The notes under the pieces were generated by a model, which searched no databases, was not told the DNA's origin, and saw only the letters and a program-made list of their open reading frames with translations. Positions 26,432 to 34,230 of a stretch of DNA of 64,000 bases are shown here, one piece after another. The stretch comes from Acidobacteriota bacterium (lineage in GTDB: Bacteria; Acidobacteriota; Thermoanaerobaculia; Multivoradales; Multivoraceae), in NCBI GenBank assembly GCA_028875725.1, contig JAPPCR010000006.1, positions 1,185,786-1,249,785 on the forward strand, given 5' to 3'. Within the stretch, counting starts at the first letter, position 1; the number at the start of each line of letters is the position of its first letter. Made by a program: the position numbers and the translations under genes.

Positions 26432-27313
26432 TCACTCGGGGTCCGCCGCGGCGGCCGCCGCGGCCTCCTCCTCGCTGACGCGAGCGCCGCGCAGGATGTT
26501 CGCCATGTTGTAGTTGCCCTCGTGGCAGGCGAACTCGAAGAGCGGCTCGTTGCGCTTGCCCATCGGCATCCTCACCGTCCACGGCCTGACCCAGATCGGT
26601 GGATCGTCGATCGTCACCTCGTAGAGCATCACCTCAGGGCCGACTCGGGTGAAGCGCTCGGTCACCACCAGCTCTTCCGAGTTGAGGGAGTGAAACCAGG
26701 TCTGCGGGGTCCCTCGCTGGTGGGTGCCGGCGTACCCCTTGGGCAGGTAGTTCGCCGTTTCGACCACCAGGGAGTCGCCGTCCCAGCGGCCGCGCGAGTC
26801 GCCGAGCCATAGTCCGATCCGGCGATCCGGGTGGGGTGAACCGTCTAGGGGAATGACGCGCGCCTCGTGGTACCACTCCATGACGATGACGACGTGGTCC
26901 CGGTTCTGGACGAACTTGTAGTACTGGTTGAAGTTCGCGCGCACGGGCACGCCCAGGGTCACGCAGCGCTCGCCCAGGGAGCGGTCCTTCCAGGTGTCGG
27001 CCGGATGCTCCTCAAGGTACTGCTGGAGTTCGTCCCAGTCCTTCTGCGCCTGCTCGGTCAGAGCCGGAATCCCGCCTTCGGGCGGGTCGATGACCAAGTC
27101 GGACAGCCTCGCGCCGCCGCGGGTGCCGCCGATCTCCACCCACACCCCGCGCAGGTCGGGGTGGCCGTCCACGGTGCGGGGAACGGTCCAGCCCGCTGGT
27201 GTTTCGGGAACCTCCACGGGCCCGCGAGCTCTCCTTTGAGCCGCACCGAGGCCTGGCAACAGCAGCGCTAGCACGACTCCAGCCGCCAGGCGTCGCGAAG
27301 ACGATCTGCGCAT
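26432..27313 (-). CDS. Family X protein (CHEGNY type)
   Basis: A 293-aa exported protein (signal peptide 1-25, ending GAAQ), first gene of the minus-strand run down to 17867. Family X landmarks in order: DLRGVW, DPPEGGIPAL, ERCVTLGVP, DHVVIVMEWYHEARVIPL, WDGDSLVVETANY, VTERF and FEFACHEGNYNMANILRGAR. The conserved Cys and His of CHEGN and the Cys of ERC could form a metal site or disulfide (inference). AGGAGG stands 8 nt before the ATG. It is shorter than the stand-alone copy at 41710-42813. The role is unknown. Confidence 0.8.
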   Translation of the reverse strand: MRRSSSRRLAAGVVLALLLPGLGAAQRRARGPVEVPETPAGWTVPRTVDGHPDLRGVWVEIGGTRGGARLSDLVIDPPEGGIPALTEQAQKDWDELQQYLEEHPADTWKDRSLGERCVTLGVPVRANFNQYYKFVQNRDHVVIVMEWYHEARVIPLDGSPHPDRRIGLWLGDSRGRWDGDSLVVETANYLPKGYAGTHQRGTPQTWFHSLNSEELVVTERFTRVGPEVMLYEVTIDDPPIWVRPWTVRMPMGKRNEPLFEFACHEGNYNMANILRGARVSEEEAAAAAAADPE

Positions 27314-27458
27314 CAGTAGCCTCCTGCGGGTTCTCGGCCGGTGCTGCCCGTTGTAGGCGCACTCGAAGAACGGCGGTTCGGTTCCGCGGAGCTGCGCCCT
27401 GGCAGTGCGCCCTTGGTGCAGCCGACCAGCTATTGGATGGCGGTGGTTCTGCCCTTGA

Positions 27459-27487
27459 GGCTATGGGAAGTTCCGGTATTTTGTCAA
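27459..27487 (-). promoter_or_regulatory. Candidate promoter for the 27313-17867 run
   Basis: On the minus strand a consensus TTGACA (27487-27482) is followed after 17 nt by ATAGCC (27464-27459), a weak -10. It lies about 150 bp upstream of the first gene of the run, in the only sizeable gap between this run and the MFS gene. The -10 match is poor, so this is a candidate only. Confidence 0.3.
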
Positions 27488-27504
27488 ACGCCGTGTGGAG
27501 AACG

Positions 27505-28938
27505 TCAGGTTTCGTTCTGCGACGTCAGTTCGATCTGCTTGTAGCCGCCTGCCCGCCTGAAGTGAATGATCAGGTAGAGGAAGCCGAGCGCCATGAACAC
27601 CGGTATCGCCGCGGTGATCTTCAGAGCGGTCTGGCCGCCGTGGAACGACGCGTCGCGCACCGCCTGTTCGTCCGCGGGCAGTTCAATGCTGAAGTCCTTG
27701 GCCTTTTCCATGACCGGGCCGGCCTTGGAGCCGTCGAGGCCCTGGACGGGGGCGAAGAACAGGAAGCTGTTCGTGCCCTGGGCCTTGTACTCCTCGTAGA
27801 CGTCGGCGTGGTCTGTCTGCAGGTCATGCGAGGCGTGCCGATCCTGCAGGTAGCCGATGCCCGGGCCGCCGAGCAATCCGGCCGAGAGCATGCCGACGCC
27901 TCCGACGGCGCCCAGCGTCAGGGCGCCGCCGCGCGGGAAGCGCTCCGAGACGACGGCCAGCATCGTCGGCCAGAAGAAGGCCTTGCCGGCGCCGTAGATC
28001 GTGGCGGCGATCATGACGGTCACCGCGCCGGCCAAGGAGCCTAGCGAGTAGAGGCCGATGGCCGCGACGGCAGAGCTGACGAAGAGCAGGCCCAGCGGGT
28101 TGATCCGGTGGACGATCGGCCCGGCGAAGAAGCGCAGCACGAACATCAGGATGGATGTGTAGAGCAGGATGAACAGTCCCTTGCCGCCGAGCACGGTGTC
28201 CATGATGTTGACGATCCAGCTGTCCGTTCCGAGCTCGACGTAGCCGATGCAGACGTGGAGCACGAGCAGGAAGAGCAGCATCGGCGCGGCGAATTCCTTG
28301 ACCATGTCGACGAACTTGACGCCGGCGGCGGCCGCTTCGGACGTGGGGAACTTCTCCTTGACCATCATCAGGACGTAGATGAGGGTCGGAATGAGGTAGA
28401 GCGCGAGGACGATCTCCCAGCGCACGCGGCCGATCAGGCCGATACCCAGAAGAGAGCCGCAGATCAGGCCGGCGGGCCAGCCGGCGTGCAGGATGTTCAG
28501 GTAGTGGGTCTTCTCCTTGCGGTACAGGGTCGCGACCAGCGGGTTGATGACCGCTTCGCAGATGCCGTTCGCGACCGCGAAGATGAAGACGCCCCAGAAC
28601 AGGCAGAAGTAGGCCCCGGCGCGGGCGAAGTCCGGGTTCGTGTCGATCGATCCGTTGTAGATGACGGTGGCTGCAACAGCCACGATGACGGAGAGCACGT
28701 GCAGGACGCCCGCGCCCATCAGGAACGGCTTGTAGCCGTAGCGGTCGAGGAAGGCGCTGGCCACGAGGATGACGAGTCCGAAGCCGACGAAGCCGCCGCC
28801 GGTGATCTGTCCGAGTTCCGTCTGCGTGAAGCCGAACGCCGTGCCCCACTCCAGGAGAAGGCCGCCGCGGACCGCCGTGCCAAGGCCGGCAACCAGGATG
28901 GTGAGGAAGCTCGCGATCAGTAGCTTGGTCTTGTTCAT
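27505..28938 (-). CDS. MFS transporter
   Basis: A 477-aa major facilitator protein with about twelve spans. Recognisable parts are the first helix (LLIASFLTILVAGLGTAVRG), the cytoplasmic FLDRYGYKPFL loop after helix 2, and YRKEKTHYLNILHAGWPAGL in the N-half. The loop between the last helices (about residues 360-440) is unusually long and hydrophilic. ATG 28938 is preceded by AGGAGG and starts the first helix, so the longer frame is rejected. It follows the oxidoreductase gene by 35 bp on the same strand, suggesting uptake of the sugar or polyol derivative that enzyme handles. Substrate is unknown. Confidence 0.85.
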   Translation of the reverse strand: MNKTKLLIASFLTILVAGLGTAVRGGLLLEWGTAFGFTQTELGQITGGGFVGFGLVILVASAFLDRYGYKPFLMGAGVLHVLSVIVAVAATVIYNGSIDTNPDFARAGAYFCLFWGVFIFAVANGICEAVINPLVATLYRKEKTHYLNILHAGWPAGLICGSLLGIGLIGRVRWEIVLALYLIPTLIYVLMMVKEKFPTSEAAAAGVKFVDMVKEFAAPMLLFLLVLHVCIGYVELGTDSWIVNIMDTVLGGKGLFILLYTSILMFVLRFFAGPIVHRINPLGLLFVSSAVAAIGLYSLGSLAGAVTVMIAATIYGAGKAFFWPTMLAVVSERFPRGGALTLGAVGGVGMLSAGLLGGPGIGYLQDRHASHDLQTDHADVYEEYKAQGTNSFLFFAPVQGLDGSKAGPVMEKAKDFSIELPADEQAVRDASFHGGQTALKITAAIPVFMALGFLYLIIHFRRAGGYKQIELTSQNET

Positions 28939-28973
28939 TGGCCCTCCTGAAGCCGGGGTTATGGAGTCGGGTC

Positions 28974-30086
28974 CTACGTTCTGAGCGTGAAGCCGGGCAG
29001 ATGGACGATCTCGCCGCCGTTCAGGGCGGATTCGTGGGCGCAGATGCCGACGCACGTCCAGTTGGCGCTCGTGACCGCGTTCGGCCAGGGATCGCGGTCG
29101 TCCTGCAGTGCGCTCAGGAACTCGTGCACGAGGTGGGGGTGGGAGCCGCCGTGGCCGCCGCCCTGGATGAAGGAGAGGTGCTCCGCGTCATGGATCTCCT
29201 GGGGCAGGGTGAAGTGGCGGATCGCTTCCGGCAGCAGGTGCGCATAGTCCGGCACCTCGATCTTCTCCGGGATCTCGTGCTCGGGCTTCTTCGCCGTGTG
29301 CAGGACGTGGGGCTCGTCCTCGATCAGGGTCCACTCGAAGCTCTTCTTCGTGCCGTAGACGTCGAAGCTTTCGCGGTACTGCCGTGCGACGTCGTAGAGG
29401 AAGCGCCAGATGTGGGCGACCAGGTCGCTGTCTTTGACCTTGATGTGGCAGGTCTCGACGGCGAAGCGGTTGCCGGACTTCTCGGCGATGTCGTCGCGGA
29501 CGACGCCTGAACCGAAGCAGCTCACGTACTCAGCCAGCCCGTCGACCAGGCCCAGGCAGGGACTGACGACGTGGGTCGCGTAGTGCATCGGGATCATGCG
29601 CTCCCAGTAGGACGGCCAGCCGTCCATGTCCTGGGGGTGCGAGGCCGCCAGGTGCTGGATGTCGCCGAGCTCGCCCTTGTCGTAGAGCTCCTTGATGAAC
29701 AGGAACTCGCGGCTGTAGACGACCGTCTCGGCCATCATGTACCTGAGGCCCGTCTCCGCGACCTTCTCGACGATCTTGCGGCAGTCGTCTACGGTCGTCG
29801 CCATCGGCACGGTGCACATGACGTGCTTGCCGGCGTCGAGCGCGGCGAGCGACATCCAGGCGTGGTCCGGGATCGGCGTGTTGATGTGGACGTAGTCGAC
29901 GTCCGGATCGGCGAGCACGTCGTCGTAGTCCGTGTAGCGCCGCTCGATCCCGAACTGGTCGCCGACCTTGTTCAGTTCCGCTTCGTCGCGGCGGCAGATC
30001 GCGTGGACGTTGGCGCCGGGACAGGCCTGGTAGATGGGGATGAACTCGGCGCCGAAGCCGAGGCCGATCATGGCGACGTTCGTCAT
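28974..30086 (-). CDS. Gfo/Idh/MocA family oxidoreductase with altered EKP motif
   Basis: A 370-aa NAD(P)-dependent oxidoreductase-like protein. VAMIGLGFGAEF is the Rossmann dinucleotide loop and DVDYVHINTPIPDH the second strand region. The family normally has EKP, whose Lys is catalytic, after GKHV; here the sequence reads GKHVMCTVPMATT, so Glu and Lys are replaced by Thr and Val. HYATHVVSP in the C-terminal domain retains His residues. It may therefore be an atypical dehydrogenase, a lyase or an inactive binding protein. It is encoded between the MFS gene (35 bp) and the large lipoprotein gene (12 bp), so it probably belongs to the same operon and acts in the cytoplasm. Confidence 0.85.
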   Translation of the reverse strand: MTNVAMIGLGFGAEFIPIYQACPGANVHAICRRDEAELNKVGDQFGIERRYTDYDDVLADPDVDYVHINTPIPDHAWMSLAALDAGKHVMCTVPMATTVDDCRKIVEKVAETGLRYMMAETVVYSREFLFIKELYDKGELGDIQHLAASHPQDMDGWPSYWERMIPMHYATHVVSPCLGLVDGLAEYVSCFGSGVVRDDIAEKSGNRFAVETCHIKVKDSDLVAHIWRFLYDVARQYRESFDVYGTKKSFEWTLIEDEPHVLHTAKKPEHEIPEKIEVPDYAHLLPEAIRHFTLPQEIHDAEHLSFIQGGGHGGSHPHLVHEFLSALQDDRDPWPNAVTSANWTCVGICAHESALNGGEIVHLPGFTLRT

Positions 30087-30098
30087 GCGCCTTGATTC

Positions 30099-33000
30099 CT
30101 ACGAGCCCTGTGAGCCCGCCTCGTCGGCGGTCATCAGATACGCGACCAGGTCCGCCACCTCGTCGTCTCCGTACCCATCGAGCAGCCCCTCCGGCATCAT
30201 CGAGAGCGGGAAGTAGTCGAACGACTGAATGTCCGACTGCGGGATGACGACCTCGTCCTGACCGACGACCCGGAGCGTCATGGAGCGGGGACTCTTGGTG
30301 GCCACGGTGCCCGAGTAGGTGCGGCCGTCCCGGGTGGTCACCATCAAGGTCTGGTAGACGTCCTGGATGTCGCCGCTCGGGTCGATGATGTTCGTCAGCA
30401 GGTAGTCCAGCTCCGTTCGGTTGGAACCGGTGAGGTCGGGGCCGATGAGGCCGCCCTCGCCGAACATCTGATGGCAGACGCCGCAGAGCTCGGTGAACAT
30501 CTGCTCGCCGTGGGCGGCGTCGGCCGCCGCGATCGCGTCGTCGCTCAGGATCGTCGTGTACTTCGCGATCGCTGCGGTCTTCTCGCTCGAGACCCGCGTG
30601 ATGGGCCCCCAGACCTCGAGGAAGCCGCTGCCGACGACCCGGTGGAGCTGGCGGGCGACGTAGGCCGGCACGTCGCGCCGCGGCACGCTTCCCTCCTTGA
30701 TCGCGCCCATCAGCACTCGCCCGTAGATGGGGCGGGACGCGAGCGTCTGGACGGCGGCGAGCTTCTCGTCCGCGTTGAAGGAGTCGTAGCGCCCGAGCAG
30801 CAGGAATCCCGTTTGCCAGCGGCCGTCGAACGCGGCGTAGGCGCGGAGCGCGGCGATCCGCACCTCGGGTTCGTCGAGCAGGGCCGGAAGCCGCTCGAAG
30901 AGGGCCTGGTGCTGCTGATCGGCGAGGCCCCGGATGGCCCGCCGCCGGTCTTCGGCCGGTGCGCTCTCGTCGTCGAGGGTTGCGAGGAACTGCCGCGCGA
31001 CCTCGACGCCGCCGAACTGCTGTTCGACCTCGAGAGCGAGGTCGGCGACGCTGCGGTCGCGCTTCAGCCGGGCGTAGACCCGATCCCAGTTCTCCGGGGG
31101 CTCGGCGAAGACGTGCCCCTCGAGTCCGGCGCGCATTCCCCGGAGCAGGGCCGGACGGGCCTCTGACCGGTCGTCGAGCGAGGTGACGAGGAACTCGAGC
31201 TCGTTCGCGTCGACGGCTCGGCGCGCGATGTTCTCCGTGAGCATCGGGATTCGGGAGGTCCTGGCCAGTCGGAGCGCTCGCATCGGATCCTCGGGAACCA
31301 GCGGCTCGATACCGAACCAGATCATCTTCGGGATGTTGTGGTCGTCCGCGTCGTCGCCTTTCAACACCAGGTGCTCGGCGATCGACCAGCGGACGTCGTG
31401 CTCGACGCGCTGGAGAGCCGCCGCGAGGTAGAGGCGCACGACCGGCGAGGTGTCGCGGTCCGCCAACTGGATGAACTTCTCCGTTGCGGCAGCCGGCGCG
31501 TCGTGGTCCTCCGTGAGGAGTTGGATCGCCCAGGCGCGGACGTGCTCGTCCTCGTCGTCCAGAGCGGTCATGAACTCGTCGGACGTGAAGCCGCCGGTGA
31601 CGTGGAGCGCCCACATGGCCCGCAGGCGCAGGTCGCCGTCCGGGTTCGACGCGAACATCTCGTGCAGCGCCTCGTGCACCGAAGCGTCGACTTCGCCCTT
31701 CGCCGCCCGGCCCTGCAGGACGACCCGGGCCCGGCGCGCGTGCCAGGCGCTCTTCGAGAGTTGCAGCTCGACGAGTTTCTCGTTCGACATCGACTTGACG
31801 TCGTCGTAGCGGCCCTCCCAGTCGTCCGCCAGGGACTGCTCGGGCGTGATGCGGAAGATACGCCCGGTCTCCTTGTGCTGGACGTCGTTGCCGCAGATGT
31901 CGGCGTCGTGCCAGTCGAGGACGTAGACGTCGCCGCCCGGTCCGATCTCCATGCTGAAGCCGACCCACTGCTTGTTGTTGGCGAGCAGGAAGTCCTCGCC
32001 GTGGTGGGCGACGAAGCTGGATCCCTTCGGTTCGAGTTCGTCGGTCAGCACCGCGTGCTCGTGGATGTTCGCCATGAACAGCCGGCCGTGCTGCTCCTCG
32101 GGGAACGCGTCCGACAGGTAGACGCGGGCGCCGCCGTGTGCGGAGCGGTGCCGGTGGTTGACGATCGTGCGGATGTCGCCGTAGACGTACGGATTGAAGT
32201 GCGAGCCGCCCTGGCGGTGGTAGATGCCGCCGGGGACGACGTGGAACAGGTGGGGGATCACGCAGGCGGTGATGAAGATCTGTCCCTTCGCGTCGTAGTC
32301 GATGCCCCAGGGGTTGCTGAAGCCGTGGGCCACGACCTCGAAGCGGTCCTTCGTCGGGTGGTAGCGCCAGACGCCGCCGTTGATGTCGACCCCATCCGCT
32401 TCGAGCAGGTCCGCGGGGAAGGGATCGTTGTGGCCGTAGATCGTCTCTTCCGGGCCCGGCTTGCGGATCACGGAGGGCGTCGCGAAGCCTTCGAGACCGT
32501 AGAGCCAGCCGTCGGGCCCCCAGTGGAAGCTGTTGATCGTCTCGTGACGGTCGCGGATGCCCCAGCCGGTCAGCAGGATCTCGGCGTCGTCCATGTCGGC
32601 AACGTCGTCGCCGTCGCGGTCGGGGAGGTAGAGGAGGTGGGGCGGCGCGCCGACGAAGACGCCGTCGAAGCCGACCGCCAGCGCCGCCGGGAACGGGATG
32701 CCCTCAGCGAAGACCTTCCTGCTGTCGGCCGTGCCGTCGCGATCCGTGTCCTCAAGGATCAGGATCTTGCTGTCGCCCGAGCCGGAGAAGCCGCGGCCGC
32801 GGGTCTCGTAGTCGCGGTTCTCGGCGATCCACATGCGGCCGCGGTCGTCCCAGGCGAAGGCCATGGGCTGGGTGATCATCGGCTCCGAGGCCCAGGCGTT
32901 CACCTTGAATCCCTCGCGCACGGTCATCGCATCGACCGCCTCTTCCGGGGTCAGGAACTTCTCCTGCTTCGCTTCCCGCTGGGCGATGCCCCATAGCGAT

Positions 33001-34043
33001 GACGTCGAGTAGGAGCCCTCGGCAGCCCCGGTGTACTCCTCCCAGTCCTCCGTCAGTTCGAGGTCGTTCAGCTCGCCGGTGTAGACGATGAGCCGGTGTC
33101 GTATGACCTCGGTGGCGCCCTCCGGGATGTGCCAGTCGCCCATACGCGCCCGCGTGGGTCCGACACCGAGCTGGCCGTCGACACGCCAGGTCTGGGGGTA
33201 GCCGGCATTCATCGGGTGATCGAAGATCGCGACGTGCAGGAAGTCGTCGCGGCCCTCGACCTGCATGCCGACATCGACCCACATCGCCCGCTGGCCCTCG
33301 GCTTGCCGGTTGCGCTGCCGCGCCGCGTTGACCGCCTCGCCGGGGATGTCCCTGGTCCAGGGCATGCGCAGGAACATGCCGCCGTAGGACATCTCGTTGA
33401 TCGAGACGTCGGTGTGCGCCTCGCCGGCCCATTCGAGATCGAGGATGAAGCGGTCTTCCTCGGCCCGCATGGACCAGTTCTGGGTCTCGGTCATGAAGGC
33501 CTTGCCTTCGGCGTCCAGCATGCCGTAGACCGTCTGCCACTGCACCTCGGTCCCGGCCTCCGTCACCACGGAGGACGACTCGCGGCGCCAGTAGTCGCCG
33601 CCCGGGTTGTGGAAGTAGTCGCGGCCGACGGCCTTGGCGATCTCCTCTGGCTTGTCGCGGCGGTAGAACCACTGCCGGAGCGTGTCTTCGTCCATCGGCT
33701 CGCCGTTGACCCGGGTGAAGCCCCAGTAGAGCCCGGTCTGGTGAGGGTGATGGCCTGGGCTGTACTGCGTCGCCAGGCCCTTGCCGTCCGGAGCGACGAT
33801 CGGGTGCAGGAACGGCCGGTGCTCCGCGCCGGCGTTCTGGGTGACGATCGGTTCCTCTTCTCCCTCCCGGTAGATCGAGATCGAGCCGGTTTCTTCGTCC
33901 TGAACTGCTCGTAGCGGAACAGCTTGCACCGCTTCCTCCGCGGTCGCTTCCCCGGCGCCGGTGCCCCGCGTGCAGCCGGCGACGAGCGCCGCCAGAATCA
34001 GTAGAACGATCGGTACCCATGCCGGCGCGGCCGGAACTCTCAT
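30099..34043 (-). CDS. Large lipoprotein: DUF6807 + PVC-type propeller + HEAT-like repeats + haem-binding domain
   Basis: A 1314-aa exported lipoprotein (lipobox LVAGC, Cys24). Residues about 45-330 match DUF6807 (PmoA-like): HHPHQTGLYWGFTRVNG and SYGGMFLRMPW. Residues about 365-770 are a Pirellula/Verrucomicrobium-type membrane-bound dehydrogenase propeller (MAFAWDDRGRMWIAENRDY, NPWGIDYDAKGQIF). Helical HEAT-like repeats run to about 1150. The C-terminus is the PVC-type haem-binding domain with CGVCH at 1187-1191 and a methionine-containing tail. It probably oxidises a sugar and passes electrons to its own c-type haem (inference). ATG 34043 with GGGAGGAAGG upstream is chosen over 34085. It heads the operon with the oxidoreductase and MFS genes. 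Confidence 0.85.
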   Translation of the reverse strand: MRVPAAPAWVPIVLLILAALVAGCTRGTGAGEATAEEAVQAVPLRAVQDEETGSISIYREGEEEPIVTQNAGAEHRPFLHPIVAPDGKGLATQYSPGHHPHQTGLYWGFTRVNGEPMDEDTLRQWFYRRDKPEEIAKAVGRDYFHNPGGDYWRRESSSVVTEAGTEVQWQTVYGMLDAEGKAFMTETQNWSMRAEEDRFILDLEWAGEAHTDVSINEMSYGGMFLRMPWTRDIPGEAVNAARQRNRQAEGQRAMWVDVGMQVEGRDDFLHVAIFDHPMNAGYPQTWRVDGQLGVGPTRARMGDWHIPEGATEVIRHRLIVYTGELNDLELTEDWEEYTGAAEGSYSTSSLWGIAQREAKQEKFLTPEEAVDAMTVREGFKVNAWASEPMITQPMAFAWDDRGRMWIAENRDYETRGRGFSGSGDSKILILEDTDRDGTADSRKVFAEGIPFPAALAVGFDGVFVGAPPHLLYLPDRDGDDVADMDDAEILLTGWGIRDRHETINSFHWGPDGWLYGLEGFATPSVIRKPGPEETIYGHNDPFPADLLEADGVDINGGVWRYHPTKDRFEVVAHGFSNPWGIDYDAKGQIFITACVIPHLFHVVPGGIYHRQGGSHFNPYVYGDIRTIVNHRHRSAHGGARVYLSDAFPEEQHGRLFMANIHEHAVLTDELEPKGSSFVAHHGEDFLLANNKQWVGFSMEIGPGGDVYVLDWHDADICGNDVQHKETGRIFRITPEQSLADDWEGRYDDVKSMSNEKLVELQLSKSAWHARRARVVLQGRAAKGEVDASVHEALHEMFASNPDGDLRLRAMWALHVTGGFTSDEFMTALDDEDEHVRAWAIQLLTEDHDAPAAATEKFIQLADRDTSPVVRLYLAAALQRVEHDVRWSIAEHLVLKGDDADDHNIPKMIWFGIEPLVPEDPMRALRLARTSRIPMLTENIARRAVDANELEFLVTSLDDRSEARPALLRGMRAGLEGHVFAEPPENWDRVYARLKRDRSVADLALEVEQQFGGVEVARQFLATLDDESAPAEDRRRAIRGLADQQHQALFERLPALLDEPEVRIAALRAYAAFDGRWQTGFLLLGRYDSFNADEKLAAVQTLASRPIYGRVLMGAIKEGSVPRRDVPAYVARQLHRVVGSGFLEVWGPITRVSSEKTAAIAKYTTILSDDAIAAADAAHGEQMFTELCGVCHQMFGEGGLIGPDLTGSNRTELDYLLTNIIDPSGDIQDVYQTLMVTTRDGRTYSGTVATKSPRSMTLRVVGQDEVVIPQSDIQSFDYFPLSMMPEGLLDGYGDDEVADLVAYLMTADEAGSQGS

Positions 34044-34209
34044 CCGCCTTCCTCCCTCGATCCCTGAAACCCGTCTTGGAGACAAGGGCGCATCCTATCG
34101 TCCCGCCAGGAGGTGGCGCCGTGCGAAGCACAGCGGGGGCAGTTCGCAAGATCGGTCAGGTCCGGCCGCAGCTTCGGTCAGGCGCGGACGCTCCATCGGT
34201 TCCAGACTT

Positions 34210-34230
34210 CAGGTGTGGGGACCACACCTG
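34210..34230. repeat. Perfect 9-bp inverted repeat, 3-nt loop
   Basis: CAGGTGTGG, GGA, CCACACCTG: a perfect palindrome between the divergent genes at 34043 and 34215. It covers the candidate GTG start of the downstream membrane protein gene. It could be an operator for a dimeric regulator or a hairpin near the start codon. No T-tract is present. Confidence 0.7.
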
